Shown piece after piece: positions 37,803-47,962 of a stretch of DNA of 64,000 nucleotides (position 1 is the first letter of the stretch; the number at the start of each line of letters is the position of its first letter). The translations under genes were made by a program, and so were the position numbers. Below the pieces are notes generated by a model. The model worked only from the letters and a program-made list of their open reading frames with translations, was not told where the DNA came from and ran no database searches. Source of the stretch: Gordonia sediminis (GTDB lineage: Bacteria; Actinomycetota; Actinomycetes; Mycobacteriales; Mycobacteriaceae); contig RZUM01000002.1 in assembly GCA_004193205.1 (NCBI GenBank), forward strand, positions 1 through 64,000, in the 5' to 3' direction.

Positions 37803-38935
37803 CACGCCCGGGTTCCGATCAGCCGCAGGTACACCGCGGCCATCTCGATGCGCAGGAGTAGCTGCAGCAGGCAGGCGAGATCGCCCGGCGAGTCGCCGCC
37901 GAGATCCTCCCGTGGCGGTGTCACCGACGGCCCGGAACCTGCCATGTCGGAACCGGTGGCGTCGCCGTCGCCGGTCAGCACGTCGAGGTCGCCGATTCCT
38001 TCCAGGCGCCGACGCACGTACCACTCGCGTCCAGCCGTGGTGGCGACGACGATCCGTGGCGGTCCGGCGGGCGCCGGACCGTCGATCTGCGGGTCGTAGA
38101 AGATCGAATCGGTCGGCGTCGATCCGGTCCGCTCGGACCAGTCACGCACCATCCGCAGCACGTCGCCGATCTCGGCGACCGCGCTGATCATCCCGGCGAG
38201 CGCGACCAAGGTGTGGGCTGCCTGCCCGGCGACCACGGCCGTTCCCGCGGTGTCGCCGACCCACACAAGCTGCAGACCCTCGAGCCGCGCGGCGAGGAGT
38301 TTCGCCCGATTGTGGAAACTCTCACCGGCCGGACGGTTGGCCGCCGCCTCCTCGTCGAGGGCGTCGGCGAGTTCCGCCATGTCGGGCACCTGGCCGGTGA
38401 ACCGGACCGCGGCCAGGGAGGTGAACACGGCCAGCAGGGCGGCGACGAAACCCACGAAGCGGAACCTGGGGTCCACCGGCACCCTCGGGGACAGATCCAA
38501 GCCGTTGCCGGCCAGGGCGTCGCGGAGCGGACCCTCGATCGGCGCGGCGACGACGACCTCCGCCCGACGGCGCACCGCCCGTGCCGCCGCGTCGGCCAGC
38601 ACCATGTCGCCGGCGTCGTCCCCGGCCAGCACCACCACGTCGAGGGGCCCGATCCAGCCGGGCAGGGCCGGGGCGTAGACGATCGGGACGTCGATGCGGG
38701 TGCTGATGACGGCGATCACCAACTGGGCGGCGGGGGACGCGGCTCCGGCCGCGCCGCACACGATCACCACGCTGCGCGGACGCAGGTGGCCGAGAGGTTC
38801 GAGGACCCCCTCGCGCTGCGCTTCGGCGACCGATCGGACTTGAGCGCCGGCGAGCGCGACGGCCGGTAACAAACCGTCGACGTCGGCCGCGATCAGTTCC
38901 TCGACGTCGTCGAGGTCGGGGGAACCGGTACGCAT
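37802..38935 (-). CDS. TobH-like SIS-domain protein (Rv3256c-like)
   Basis: 377 residues opening MRTGSPDLDDVEELIAADVDG. IGPLDVVVLAGDDAGDMVLADAAARAVRR is a sugar isomerase (SIS) motif, and the C-terminal FYDPQIDGPAPAGPPRIVV region is typical of phosphoglucose/phosphomannose isomerase-like proteins of this locus. The exact reaction is not known to me. It is coupled to manA. In M. tuberculosis a phosphomannomutase gene follows upstream; here none is present, and only 95 bases separate it from the DUF3499 gene. Confidence 0.8.
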   Translation of the reverse strand: MRTGSPDLDDVEELIAADVDGLLPAVALAGAQVRSVAEAQREGVLEPLGHLRPRSVVIVCGAAGAASPAAQLVIAVISTRIDVPIVYAPALPGWIGPLDVVVLAGDDAGDMVLADAAARAVRRRAEVVVAAPIEGPLRDALAGNGLDLSPRVPVDPRFRFVGFVAALLAVFTSLAAVRFTGQVPDMAELADALDEEAAANRPAGESFHNRAKLLAARLEGLQLVWVGDTAGTAVVAGQAAHTLVALAGMISAVAEIGDVLRMVRDWSERTGSTPTDSIFYDPQIDGPAPAGPPRIVVATTAGREWYVRRRLEGIGDLDVLTGDGDATGSDMAGSGPSVTPPREDLGGDSPGDLACLLQLLLRIEMAAVYLRLIGTRA

Positions 38936-39030
38936 GACATCTACCCTAGCGACGCAATCGAACCCGTGCGCACACGCCACCGGACCCGGCGCGGGTCGCC
39001 CGCGTAATCCCAGCGCGCGGCCGCGACGCG

Positions 39031-39525
39031 TCAGTCGATCGGGTCCGGAAGCACCCGCAGATGACCCCGGCGCCCCGACCGCGGACGCCCGGCGGAGGCT
39101 CCCGGCGCAGGCCGTCGAGGGGTGTCGTCGACCGACGGCACCGGCGTTTCGGGAATCCGAGGACCGGTACGGCCGGCACGGTGGCGTCCGATCGCGGGTT
39201 CGTCGACTCCGTCGAACCGATCCGGAAACCGATCGGCCCGCCCGACCCGATCGGAGCCACCGACCTCGCGCACGGCCTCGGCCAGCGCGGTCAGTTCGTA
39301 GTCCTCGGCGATCGGCGCGGAGAAGCCGCGCTCGCTGCGCAGCATCTCCCATCCACGCGGCACCGTGATCCGGCGGGCATGCTCGTCACACAGATCCCAC
39401 GAGTGCGGCTCGGGGCTACTGGCCAGGGGGCCGATCACCGCCGTCGACTCGGCATAGACGAAGGTCAGAGTAGCCACCGCCGCGCGAGCACAGCCAGGTC
39501 TGCAGCACTGTCGGGGAAGCTTCAC
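39031..39525 (-). CDS. DUF3499 family protein (Rv3258c-like), probable zinc-binding
   Basis: 164 residues from GTG 39525. The N-terminus LPRQCCRPGCARAAVATLTFVYAES has paired cysteines, and HSWDLCDEHARRITVPRGWEML a C-x-x-H, so a small zinc ribbon is likely. The family is found across Actinobacteria and its function is not established. The C-terminal third is low-complexity, rich in Arg, Pro and Gly (PAPGASAGRPRSGRRGH). It is divergent from the metallopeptidase-family gene, 101 bases apart, as Rv3258c and Rv3259 are. Confidence 0.85.
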   Translation of the reverse strand: MKLPRQCCRPGCARAAVATLTFVYAESTAVIGPLASSPEPHSWDLCDEHARRITVPRGWEMLRSERGFSAPIAEDYELTALAEAVREVGGSDRVGRADRFPDRFDGVDEPAIGRHRAGRTGPRIPETPVPSVDDTPRRPAPGASAGRPRSGRRGHLRVLPDPID

Positions 39526-39626
39526 GCACAAGAGGTTATCCCGGCGCCGGGCGCAGACCGGCGGCGACACGCTCGAAAACCCGGCCGGGGCGAGACAGAC
39601 TCCCGCCGAATCCCTACACTCGCGTC

Positions 39627-40232
39627 ATGCGATTCGATCCGCCCCGACCGTCGCGCGGTCGCGCCGACGAACCGCGCGGTCGCGCCTCCGACGCGCGCGG
39701 CAGGGCGTCGGAGCCCCGGGCATCCGACGCGCGGGGACGGCCCGGCGAGATCCGTTCCACCCCGCCGCGTCCGACGGCCCGACGCACGCGTGGCCGCGAC
39801 CGCCGCGGCCACGGGCTGCGCTCACCCCTGCTCCCCCAGTTCGTGCCGGCGTTCACCACCCGGGCAGACGCCTTCGACGGGGTCGCCCTCGAGGCCTTCG
39901 CGGAGATCGACACGCGCTGGCACGATCAGCTGGCCGGACTCGACATCGCCGTCGACGAGATCCCGCGCATGCTGCCCCGCGATCCCGAGTCGATCCAGTG
40001 GCCCGAGGAGGTCACCGCCGACGGTGCGGTGCCACTGGCCCGGCTCATCCCCGCCGGGATCGATGTGCACGGCCAGCCGACGCGGGCGCAGATCATTCTG
40101 TTCCGTCGTCCGCTGGAGATCCGGGCCAAGCGCGGCGCCGACCTCCTCGAACTGGTACACGAGGTGCTGGTGCAGCAGGTGGCGACCCATCTCGGTGTCG
40201 ACGAGGACACCATCGACCGCGGCCCGGACTAA
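39627..40232 (+). CDS. Zincin-like metallopeptidase family protein with degenerate active site (Rv3259-like)
   Basis: 201 residues. The first ~60 are a basic, repetitive, probably disordered tail (RGRADEP, RGRASDA, RGRASEP, RASDARG). The rest follows the minimal bacterial zincin family: FVPAFTTRADAFDGVALEAFAEID and LVHEVLVQQVATHLGVDEDTID. The usual HExxHxxG is altered to HEVLVQQ, with the second His displaced, so it may lack peptidase activity or bind metal differently. Function unknown. The start at ATG 39627 is assumed. Confidence 0.75.
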   Translation: MRFDPPRPSRGRADEPRGRASDARGRASEPRASDARGRPGEIRSTPPRPTARRTRGRDRRGHGLRSPLLPQFVPAFTTRADAFDGVALEAFAEIDTRWHDQLAGLDIAVDEIPRMLPRDPESIQWPEEVTADGAVPLARLIPAGIDVHGQPTRAQIILFRRPLEIRAKRGADLLELVHEVLVQQVATHLGVDEDTIDRGPD

Positions 40233-40297
40233 CCCGAATACCGTTCAGTGAAGAGCAGCGGGTGTCGGACCAACCCGGCCGCACCATCACGCTGAAC

Positions 40298-40403
40298 CGT
40301 TGATCGTGCGCACCCCGGCGTTCGTTGTGCTCGTCTGCTGATGCTGTCCGCACGTTCGACGCGATTACGTGCACGCTCGACGCTGTGGTGTGCACGCTCG
40401 ACG
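40298..40403. repeat. Array of five 14-mers in inverted blocks with 21-bp spacing
   Basis: Two units point one way at 40298 (CGTTGATCGTGCGC) and 40319 (CGTTCGTTGTGCTC); three point the other way at 40348 (CCGCACGTTCGACG), 40369 and 40390 (both GTGCACGCTCGACG). Every step inside a block is exactly 21 bases. It lies between the convergent metallopeptidase and whiB2 genes and shares motif, spacing and symmetry with the array at 13456-13591. Confidence 0.75.
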
Positions 40404-40448
40404 GGGTGGCCGAGCGAGTTCCCCGCCGCCGGGTCCGAACGCTGTCGG

Positions 40449-40925
40449 TCAGATGATGCCGCGCTTGAGGCGGCGGCGTTCACGCTCGGAGAGCCCGCCC
40501 CAGATGCCGAAGCGCTCGTCGTTGTGCAGCGCGAACTCGAGGCACTCCGCCTTGACCTCACAGCCCTGGCAGATGCGCTTCGCCTCGCGGGTGGAGCCAC
40601 CCTTCTCCGGGAAGAACGCCTCGGGATCGGTCTGCGCACACAGCGCCCGCTCCTGCCACTGCTCCTCGACGCTGTCGAAGAGGTCGTCAAAGTCGTTGGG
40701 CACCAACGAGAGATGGCGCCGCGGCGGCCAATCTGACGCGCCCTCGGTGTCGGCCGCCCGGCCGAGCGTCGAGGACATAGATGAATCACCTACCACCCCA
40801 AGGCGATTGGCGCCCACGCCGATGTCGGCGCGGTCCTCTTCCTGAACCAAGGGTTCAACCGAGTTGCGAGGGTCGGAATAGTTGCGTGGTTCAAGGGGAT
40901 TGCCGATCGGGTTCTCAAAAGCCAT
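40449..40925 (-). CDS. whiB2: WhiB-family iron-sulfur regulator WhiB2/WhmD
   Basis: 158 residues from ATG 40925, which follows TAGGAGG by seven bases. Four cysteines (ALCAQTD, KRICQGCEVKAEC) bind a [4Fe-4S] cluster, and GIWGGLSERERRRLKR is the invariant glycine turn and basic tail. WhiB2 controls septation and is essential in mycobacteria. The N-terminus is about 50 residues longer than an internal start at 40778 would give. It is divergent from fbiA as in M. tuberculosis. Confidence 0.93.
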   Translation of the reverse strand: MAFENPIGNPLEPRNYSDPRNSVEPLVQEEDRADIGVGANRLGVVGDSSMSSTLGRAADTEGASDWPPRRHLSLVPNDFDDLFDSVEEQWQERALCAQTDPEAFFPEKGGSTREAKRICQGCEVKAECLEFALHNDERFGIWGGLSERERRRLKRGII

Positions 40926-41455
40926 CTCGGCGCCTCCTAGCTCGAAAGTCTGTCAGTTCCAGTCATCAGATCCGCGACCACCCGGCCGCCCCACCACATC
41001 TGCCCACACCATCGATCTTCACCGCGTGCCTGGGGGTCAAACCCTTTCGAGCTCTTCGAACAAATGATCGAAATCGTTGCGTTCCACGGATTCTCGATCT
41101 CGAACCCAAAATGACACTGATGTGATTACACACGTGCAGGGTGGTCGCGGTCAAGTTAAAGCGAAAGATTCCTTAATACCATCCGGGAGCGGAAATGCGC
41201 CGCGACGACACGAATGGCGTGTCCGACCCTCGACAACCTCACAGGTCCGCGATTCCCTCCCCCGAAATCGCCACCCATGGTAGCGAATCGGACGGAGTGC
41301 TCCCCGCCCGCTCCACGGCACCGCCCTGACCACGCACGATGGCCGCAACCACCACAGTCGACACGGTCGGCGTCGGCATCGCAGTGGTGCGTCTGGGAAG
41401 CAGGTGGCCGGAGACCCGTCACCCGCTTCCGAGACGCACCACTAGAGTGAACGAG
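40926..41455. other. Intergenic region between whiB2 and fbiA (530 bases)
   Basis: Should hold both promoters. I see GTG-N6-CAC at 41122-41133 (inside GATGTGATTACACACGTG), which fits the mycobacterial Crp pattern and lies about 200 bases from the whiB2 start. An AT-richer stretch with TTAAAGCGAAAG at 41155-41166 may be a promoter. Open frames here lack actinobacterial third-position bias, and I support no gene. Confidence 0.4.
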
Positions 41456-42526
41456 GTGAAAGTGACGGTCCTCGTCGGCGGCGTCGGTGGCGCCCGATTC
41501 CTGTCCGGTGTCCGGGAACTACTCGGCGCGACCCCGTTCCCGGAACCGGTGGCACCGACCGCCGGGGAGTCGGCGACCGGGGACGGAGATCATCCGCGCG
41601 GACGACACGAGATCACCGCGATCGTCAACGTCGGCGACGACGCCTGGATGCACGGCGTGCGGATCTGCCCGGACCTCGACACGTGCATGTACACGCTCGG
41701 CGGGGGGATCGACCGTGAGCGCGGCTGGGGCCGGGCGGGCGAAACATGGCACGCGAAAGAGGAACTCGCCGCCTATGGCGCCGATCCGGACTGGTTCGGG
41801 CTCGGCGACCGAGATCTCGCCACCCACCTCATCCGGACGCAGATGCTCGACGCCGGATATCGGCTCTCCGACGTCACCGCGGCGCTGTGCCGCCGATGGC
41901 AGCCCGGCGTCCGGCTGCTGCCGGCCACCGATGACCGCCACGAGACCCATGTGGTGGTCGCCAAACCCGACGGCGAGACGGGCGAGCAGATCGCCATCCA
42001 CTTTCAGGAATGGTGGGTGCGCCATCGCGCCCGGATACCCACCTTCGGTTTCGCCCAGGTGGGTTCCGACGACACCAAGGCCGCCCCCGGCGTCGTGGAC
42101 GCCATCACCGAGGCCGACATCGTCCTCCTCGCGCCCAGCAACCCGGTCGTCAGCATCGGGGCGATCGTCAGTGTCCCGGGAATCCGCAGCGCCCTGCGGA
42201 CGACTTCGGCGCCGGTGGTGGGCATCTCGCCGGTGATCGACAACCGTCCGTTGCGCGGTATGGCCGACGAATGCCTGTCGGTCATCGGTGTGGAGACCTC
42301 GGCGGAAGCCATCGCGCGCCACTACGGAGCCCGCGGAGGCAACGGCATCCTCGACGGATGGCTGATCGCCGACGGCGACCACGCGGACGTCGACCAGATC
42401 GCCATCGGAGCCGCCCCGCTGCTGATGACCGGCCCCACGGCCACCGCACAGATGGTTCGCGACGCGTGCGCTCTGGTCGGCGTGTCCACACCCGAACAGA
42501 ACCTCGGCGCCGGGAGCCCATCGTGA
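41456..42526 (+). CDS. fbiA: 2-phospho-L-lactate transferase FbiA (CofD)
   Basis: 356 residues from GTG 41456, giving [22 protein letters not shown] like known FbiA proteins. [46 protein letters not shown] and [19 protein letters not shown] are family hallmarks. It transfers phospholactyl (or phosphoenolpyruvyl) to the deazaflavin FO to make F420-0. Upstream GTG 41447 is an alternative start. Stop overlaps fbiB in GTGA. Confidence 0.96.
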   Translation: MKVTVLVGGVGGARFLSGVRELLGATPFPEPVAPTAGESATGDGDHPRGRHEITAIVNVGDDAWMHGVRICPDLDTCMYTLGGGIDRERGWGRAGETWHAKEELAAYGADPDWFGLGDRDLATHLIRTQMLDAGYRLSDVTAALCRRWQPGVRLLPATDDRHETHVVVAKPDGETGEQIAIHFQEWWVRHRARIPTFGFAQVGSDDTKAAPGVVDAITEADIVLLAPSNPVVSIGAIVSVPGIRSALRTTSAPVVGISPVIDNRPLRGMADECLSVIGVETSAEAIARHYGARGGNGILDGWLIADGDHADVDQIAIGAAPLLMTGPTATAQMVRDACALVGVSTPEQNLGAGSPS

Positions 42527-43881
42527 CCCCCGATGCCGGATTCGCCGATCATCGCGCGCCGGGGACCATCGAGATCCGACCCGTCACCGGCCTCGGAGAG
42601 TTCGGTCCCGAGAGCGACATCGCGGCCGAACTGCTCGGGGCCGCCCCGTGGCTCGCCGACGGGGACGTGGTCGTGGTGACGTCGAAGATCTTCTCCAAGG
42701 TCGAGGGTCGCATGATCTCCGCCCCGACCGATCCCGACGAACGGGATGCGTTGCGCCGCAAGCTGATCGATGACGAATCGGTGCGCGTGCTGGCGCGTAA
42801 GAACCGCACCCTGATCACCGAGAACCGACTCGGCCTGGTCCAGGCCGCGGCCGGTGTGGACGGTTCGAATGTCGCATCCGACCAGTTGGCCCTGCTTCCT
42901 GCGGACCCCGACGGCAGCGCGTCCCGATTGCGTGGACGCATCCGTGAGCTCGCCGGGCTCGACGTCGCGGTGATCGTCACCGACACGATGGGCCGAGCCT
43001 GGCGAACCGGGCAGACCGACGTCGCGATCGGCGCCGCCGGCATCGCGGTCAGCCACCCGTACGAGGGTTCGGTGGACGCGTACGGCAATCCGCTGGTCGT
43101 CACCGACATTGCCGTAGCCGACGAAATCGCCGCCGCGGCGGATCTGGTCAAGGGCAAGCTCGCCGGGGTACCGATCGCGGTGGTCCGGGGCCTGTCCCCG
43201 GTCGACGACGGCTCCGGCGCCGCCGCGCTCGTCCGCCCGGCCGACGAGGACCTCTTCCGGCTCGGTGCCGCCGAGGCGGTCACCCAGGGCCGGCAGGAGG
43301 CGCTGCTGACCCGCCGCTCGGTCCGCGCGTTCACCCCGGGCCCGGTCGAGCCGGAGGTGATGGCGGCGGCCTTTGCCGACGCCCTGACCGCGCCGGCCCC
43401 CCACCACACCCATCCGGTCCGATTCGTCTGGGTGCGTTCCACACAGCGCCGGAGAAGATTGTTGGATGCGATGGCCGATGCCTGGCGCGCCGATCTGGAG
43501 CGGGACCGCAAGTCCGTCGAGTCGGTCACCAAACGTCTGCGGCGCGGTCAGATCCTCTATGACGCACCCGAACTGGTGATCCCGTTCCTGGTACCCGACG
43601 GTGCGCACGACTACCCGGACGCGCGGCGCACCGCGGCCGAGCACACCATGTTCACCGTCGCCGCCGGGGGTGCGGTGTCGGCGCTGCTCGTCGCGTTGTC
43701 GGTGCGCGGCATCGGGAGCTGCTGGGTGGGTTCGACGATCTTCGCGCCGGACGTGGTGCGCGACGTGCTCGAGCTCGACGAGCGCTGGGAACCGTTGGGT
43801 GCGGTGGCGATCGGCCGGCCGCTGGACGACTCCGGGCTGCGATCGCCGGCGGACACCGACGGATTGGTGGTGCAGCGATGA
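42523..43881 (+). CDS. fbiB: F420 gamma-glutamyl ligase FbiB (CofE plus nitroreductase-like domain)
   Basis: 452 residues from GTG 42523. Residues 10-245 form the CofE ligase ([53 protein letters not shown]). Residues about 260-450 form the FMN reductase-like domain ([34 protein letters not shown]). Together they add glutamates to F420-0 and reduce dehydro-F420-0. Starts in GTGA overlap with fbiA; its stop overlaps the Nudix start in ATGA. Confidence 0.96.
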   Translation: MTPDAGFADHRAPGTIEIRPVTGLGEFGPESDIAAELLGAAPWLADGDVVVVTSKIFSKVEGRMISAPTDPDERDALRRKLIDDESVRVLARKNRTLITENRLGLVQAAAGVDGSNVASDQLALLPADPDGSASRLRGRIRELAGLDVAVIVTDTMGRAWRTGQTDVAIGAAGIAVSHPYEGSVDAYGNPLVVTDIAVADEIAAAADLVKGKLAGVPIAVVRGLSPVDDGSGAAALVRPADEDLFRLGAAEAVTQGRQEALLTRRSVRAFTPGPVEPEVMAAAFADALTAPAPHHTHPVRFVWVRSTQRRRRLLDAMADAWRADLERDRKSVESVTKRLRRGQILYDAPELVIPFLVPDGAHDYPDARRTAAEHTMFTVAAGGAVSALLVALSVRGIGSCWVGSTIFAPDVVRDVLELDERWEPLGAVAIGRPLDDSGLRSPADTDGLVVQR

Positions 43882-44456
43882 GCGCGAGCACGCTGAGGGC
43901 GTCCGCCGGCGACGCACTGCGCGGGTGGTCGGCGCCCGACGCGGAGCAGGATTCGCTGCGCCACACCTATCTGGCCTACCTCGACGCGGTCCCCGCCGCG
44001 TGTCTACGCGCCTGCGAACCCGGGCATCTCACGGCGTCGGTGATCGTCTTCGACACCACCTTGAGCCACGTGCTGTTGACCCTGCACCCGCGGGTGGGCA
44101 AGTGGATTCAGCTCGGCGGACACTGTGAGGAGACCGACGCGACGCTCGCCGACGCCGCCGCCCGGGAGGCCGCCGAGGAGTCGGGGATTCCCGGTCTGCG
44201 GCTGACCTCGCGGCCGGTGCACCTGCACACCCACCCGATCACGTGCTCGCTCGGAGTACCCACCCGCCACCTCGATGTGCGCTACGCTGCGGTCGCGCCG
44301 CAGACCTCGGATGGTGCACTGCACGTGACCGTGCGCAGCGACGAATCGATCGACCTCGCCTGGTGGCCCGTGGACGCGCTACCGGCCACCGCCGATGCCG
44401 ACACACCGCAGCTCATCGCCGCGGGCCTGGCCACCTGCCGCGCCGAGCTCGGCTGA
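43878..44456 (+). CDS. Nudix hydrolase in the F420 operon
   Basis: 192 residues. The Nudix box is [24 protein letters not shown], near the 23-residue consensus GX5EX7[36 protein letters not shown] precedes it. Substrate is not shown; it may clean up a nucleotide, GTP or F420 precursor. The start overlaps the fbiB stop in ATGA, so it is translated from the same messenger. A GCTGACGCCCCGGTT 15-mer repeats twice around its stop codon (44452-44466, 44468-44482). Confidence 0.9.
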   Translation: MSASTLRASAGDALRGWSAPDAEQDSLRHTYLAYLDAVPAACLRACEPGHLTASVIVFDTTLSHVLLTLHPRVGKWIQLGGHCEETDATLADAAAREAAEESGIPGLRLTSRPVHLHTHPITCSLGVPTRHLDVRYAAVAPQTSDGALHVTVRSDESIDLAWWPVDALPATADADTPQLIAAGLATCRAELG

Positions 44457-44558
44457 CGCCCCGGTTCGCTGACGCCCCGGTTTCTCCCCTGGAAGCCGGG
44501 TCTTCCGCCATCTGCACGCCGGCAGCGGGCGAGCCGACAACCGGGGGAAGAACCCAGA

Positions 44559-45773
44559 TCAGACGCGGATGCCCTTGCCGACGGTGACGACGCCACCGGA
44601 GCTCATCGAGAACCGGTCGCGGTCGGTCTCGAGGTCGACACCGAGTTGCATTCCCTCGCCGACGGTCACGTTCTTGTCCAGGATCGCGCGGCGCACCACG
44701 GCACCCTTGCCGACCCGCACACCCGGCATCAGCACACTGCCCTCGACGATGGCACCGTCCTCGATGGCCACGTTGGCCGACAACACCGAGTCGCTGACCG
44801 TGGCGGCCGAGATGATGCAGCCCGCACCCACGACGGAGTCCTGGGCGACACCGCCCTGCACGAACTTCGCCGGCGGAAGGTTCACCGTCTCACCGCGGAT
44901 CGGCCAGCGCCGGTTGTAGAGGTTGAAGATCGGGTGCACCGACACCAGGTCCATGTGGGCGTCGTAGAACGCGTCGAGCGTTCCGACGTCGCGCCAGTAG
45001 CCCTTGTCGCGTTCGGTCTCGCCCGGCACCTCGTTGTCCTTGAAGTCGTAGACATACGCGGCGTTGCGGCGAACGAACGCGGGGATGATGTCGCCACCCA
45101 TGTCGTGGTCGGAGTCGGCGTCGGCGGCGTCGGCCCGGATGGCGTCGACGAGCGCCTCGGTGGTGAACACGTAGTTGCCCATCGAGGCGAACGTGACATC
45201 GGGATCATCGGGAGTGCCGGGCGGATTGCTCGGCTTCTCCAGGAAACGGGTGATGCGGCCCGACGCGTCGGAGTCGATGCACCCGAACGCGAAGGCCTCC
45301 GATCGCGGGACGCGGATACCGGCCACCGTGACGTCGGCGCCGGACGCGATATGCGCCTCGACCATCTGCGACGGGTCCATCCGGTAGACGTGATCGGCGC
45401 CGAAGACGACGATGTACTCGGGCTGCTCGTCGGTGATGAGGTTCATCGACTGGAAGATGGCATCGGCACTGCCGGTGTACCAGCGCGGGCCGAGCCGCTG
45501 CTGGGCGGGCACCGGAGTGATGTATTCGCCGTGGAAGCCCGAGGAGAACCAGGTCTGCGAAATGTGCCGGTCCAGTGAGTGCGACTTGTATTGCGTCAGC
45601 ACGCAGATGCGTTCATATCCGGCGTTGACCAGATTGGACAGCACGAAATCGATCAACCGATAGGAACCCCCGAACGGGACCGCGGGTTTCGCGCGGTCCA
45701 TCGTCAAGGGGTAAAGGCGTTTCCCCTCGCCGCCGGCGAGGACGATTCCGAGCACGTGCGGCTGTGATCTCAC
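44559..45773 (-). CDS. glgC: Glucose-1-phosphate adenylyltransferase GlgC
   Basis: 404 residues. [30 protein letters not shown] is the nucleotide-binding and pyrophosphorylase motif, [15 protein letters not shown] the metal site, and the C-terminal half is left-handed beta-helix ([24 protein letters not shown]). It makes ADP-glucose for glycogen and related alpha-glucans. GTG 45773 is the start. Divergent from glgA 108 bases away, as in M. tuberculosis. Confidence 0.97.
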   Translation of the reverse strand: MRSQPHVLGIVLAGGEGKRLYPLTMDRAKPAVPFGGSYRLIDFVLSNLVNAGYERICVLTQYKSHSLDRHISQTWFSSGFHGEYITPVPAQQRLGPRWYTGSADAIFQSMNLITDEQPEYIVVFGADHVYRMDPSQMVEAHIASGADVTVAGIRVPRSEAFAFGCIDSDASGRITRFLEKPSNPPGTPDDPDVTFASMGNYVFTTEALVDAIRADAADADSDHDMGGDIIPAFVRRNAAYVYDFKDNEVPGETERDKGYWRDVGTLDAFYDAHMDLVSVHPIFNLYNRRWPIRGETVNLPPAKFVQGGVAQDSVVGAGCIISAATVSDSVLSANVAIEDGAIVEGSVLMPGVRVGKGAVVRRAILDKNVTVGEGMQLGVDLETDRDRFSMSSGGVVTVGKGIRV

Positions 45774-45881
45774 AGCACCAACTTATCCGGCATCGCAGGC
45801 TCGGGCCAGACGAATGGCCATGGTCGGTGGACTGAATTTGGTCACAGTGATTGGCGAACTCGGGGTAGGGGCACTAGCGTC

Positions 45882-47054
45882 ATGCGCATGAGGGTGGCGA
45901 TGATGACCCGGGAGTATCCACCCGAGGTGTATGGCGGTGCCGGCGTACACGTCACCGAGTTGGTGCGGCACCTGCGTGACCTCGCCACGGTCGACGTCCA
46001 CTGTATGGGCGCCGAACGCGAGACCGCCCATGTCTACCAGCCCGATCCGGGGCTCGCCGGGGCCAACGCGGCCCTCACGATGCTGTCCACGGATCTGCGG
46101 ATGGTCCTCGGCGCGGCCGAGGCGGACCTGGTGCATTCCCACACCTGGTACACCGGGCTCGCCGGGCATCTCGCCGGTCAACTGCACGGCGTCCCGCACG
46201 TCCTCACCGCGCATTCGCTCGAGCCCATGCGCCCGTGGAAAGCCGAGCAGCTCGGTGGCGGGTACCGCGTGTCGAGTTGGGTCGAGCGCAACGCCGTCGA
46301 GTACGCCGACGCCGTCATCGCCGTGAGTTCCGGAATGCGCACCGATGTCTGCGACACCTACCCGCGGCTCGACCCGGATCGGGTTCATGTGGTGCGCAAC
46401 GGTATCGACACCACCAGGTGGTATCCCGTCGACGATCCGTACGGCGCCGAGTCGTCGCTGGTGACACTCGGCGTCGACCCGGACCGCCCGATCGTCGCGT
46501 TCGTCGGCCGGATCACCCGCCAGAAGGGTGTCGCGCACCTCATCGCGGCCGCTCACCGCTTCGATCCCGAGATCCAGCTGGTGCTGTGCGCCGGTGCCCC
46601 CGACACCCCGGAGATCGGGGCGGAGATCGAGAACGCGGTCACCGAACTGTCCGAGAAACGTGACGGCGTGTACTGGGTCCGGGAAATGCTCCCCCACCCA
46701 CGGATTCGCGAGATTCTCACCGCAGCAACCGTTTTCATCTGTCCGTCGGTGTATGAGCCGCTGGGGATCGTCAATCTCGAGGCCATGGCCTGCTCGACGG
46801 CGGTCGTCGCCTCCGAGGTCGGCGGGATCCCAGAAGTGGTCCGTGACAACGTCACCGGACGTCTCGTCGCCTATGACCCGGTGGACCCGACGTCATTCGA
46901 GGAGGGTCTCGCCGACGCGGTCAACGCCGTGGTCGGCGACCCCGCTTCTGCCACGGCGATGGGGATCGCGGGACGCGAACGTGCCGAGCAGGAGTTCTCC
47001 TGGGCGACGATCGCGGAGCAGACCATGCAGGTGTACCGCTCCACCCTGCGCTGA
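45882..47054 (+). CDS. glgA: Glycogen synthase GlgA / alpha-maltose-1-phosphate synthase GlgM
   Basis: 390 residues, GT4 family. YGGAGVHVTELVRHLRDLA near the start, HVLTAHSLEPMRPWK, FVGRITRQKGVAHLI and the C-terminal acidic site CPSVYEPLGIVNLEAMAC are GT4 hallmarks. Homologues of this short form use ADP-glucose to make maltose-1-phosphate for the GlgE pathway. ATG 45882 or 45888 are possible starts. Divergent from glgC, which makes its donor. Confidence 0.93.
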   Translation: MRMRVAMMTREYPPEVYGGAGVHVTELVRHLRDLATVDVHCMGAERETAHVYQPDPGLAGANAALTMLSTDLRMVLGAAEADLVHSHTWYTGLAGHLAGQLHGVPHVLTAHSLEPMRPWKAEQLGGGYRVSSWVERNAVEYADAVIAVSSGMRTDVCDTYPRLDPDRVHVVRNGIDTTRWYPVDDPYGAESSLVTLGVDPDRPIVAFVGRITRQKGVAHLIAAAHRFDPEIQLVLCAGAPDTPEIGAEIENAVTELSEKRDGVYWVREMLPHPRIREILTAATVFICPSVYEPLGIVNLEAMACSTAVVASEVGGIPEVVRDNVTGRLVAYDPVDPTSFEEGLADAVNAVVGDPASATAMGIAGRERAEQEFSWATIAEQTMQVYRSTLR

Positions 47055-47056
47055 GC

Positions 47057-47086
47057 ACACCGCGTCGATCAGGACCGGCGCGGTGT
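47057..47086. terminator. Bidirectional hairpin between glgA and rlmA
   Basis: ACACCGCG (47057-47064) pairs perfectly with CGCGGTGT (47079-47086) around 14 bases. It starts two bases after the glgA stop codon and spans the rlmA stop, where convergent transcripts end. No U-tract follows, as is usual in high-GC bacteria. Confidence 0.45.
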
Positions 47087-47962
47087 CGCCGTGGTGACGG
47101 TGACCGACAACGAGACCGCGACGAGATCGGTCCCTCCTCGGGTCAGGGCGTCGGCGTCGGTGGCGATCTCGTCTGCGGAGCGGTGAAAGGCCGACGGGCC
47201 CATCGCGACCAGGTCGGTGATCGCATCCGCGCCCAGCATGTGCGTTTCACGCAGCACCTGCTCACCGGCGGTTTCGAAGCCCTCCGCGAGCGTCGCGGCG
47301 AGACGTTCGTCCTTGTCCGCGCCCACGGCGAGCATCCCCATCGGTTCGATGATCTCGGTCAGATGGTCGGGGTTGGGTGTCACCACCACCAGTACACCGG
47401 TGGGACCGAGGACCCGCGCGAACTCGGTCACGTTGCGCGGCGAGAAGATCGACAGGATGGCACCGACCGACCCGGAGGCGATCGGGAGCGGGCACCACAG
47501 GTCGGCGACAACCGCGGCGGCACGCGGATGCGATCGGGCGATCGCCCGGGCGCAGTACTTGGACAGATCGACCCCGATGCCGCGCGCGGAATCGACCCGG
47601 TCGAGAGTGGCGGCGAGGTAATGGCCGGTTCCGGCGCCCGCGTCGAACACGACACCCGGAGTCGCCGGGGTCAGGGCCTGCTCGACGATGCCGGCGACGA
47701 TACTTGCCACGGAGTCGAACAAACCTGAGGCGTGGACCCGACGGCGCGCCGCCACCATCGCCGCGGTGTCGGAGCGGTGAGGTGTCGACCGACCGTCAAA
47801 CAGCGACACATAGCCCTGGCGCGCGATGTCGAACCGGTGTGACCGCTCACAAACCAGTGACCTGTCGTCGACCGACACCGCCAGACGACCGGTGCAGACC
47901 GGGCAGCGCAGAGTCGACGCGATCGCGCGGAGCGGCTCCGCGGCAAGGGATTCTCGACTCAG
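47069..47962 (-). CDS. rlmA: RlmA-like 23S rRNA (guanine-N1) methyltransferase
   Basis: About 297 residues. The N-terminal zinc ribbon LRCPVCTGRL ... LVCERSHRFDIARQGYVSLF and SAM motif VVFDAGAGTGHYLAATLD plus IGVDLSKYCARAIAR match RlmA, which methylates G745/G748 of 23S rRNA. No canonical start codon lies near the expected N-terminus: the frame has CTG at 47962, overlapping the TGA stop of the DUF3117 gene, and only remote ATGs (48148, 48196) inside that gene. I use CTG 47962 as a placeholder. A coupled non-standard start is likely. Confidence 0.8.
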   Translation of the reverse strand: MSRESLAAEPLRAIASTLRCPVCTGRLAVSVDDRSLVCERSHRFDIARQGYVSLFDGRSTPHRSDTAAMVAARRRVHASGLFDSVASIVAGIVEQALTPATPGVVFDAGAGTGHYLAATLDRVDSARGIGVDLSKYCARAIARSHPRAAAVVADLWCPLPIASGSVGAILSIFSPRNVTEFARVLGPTGVLVVVTPNPDHLTEIIEPMGMLAVGADKDERLAATLAEGFETAGEQVLRETHMLGADAITDLVAMGPSAFHRSADEIATDADALTRGGTDLVAVSLSVTVTTATPRRS

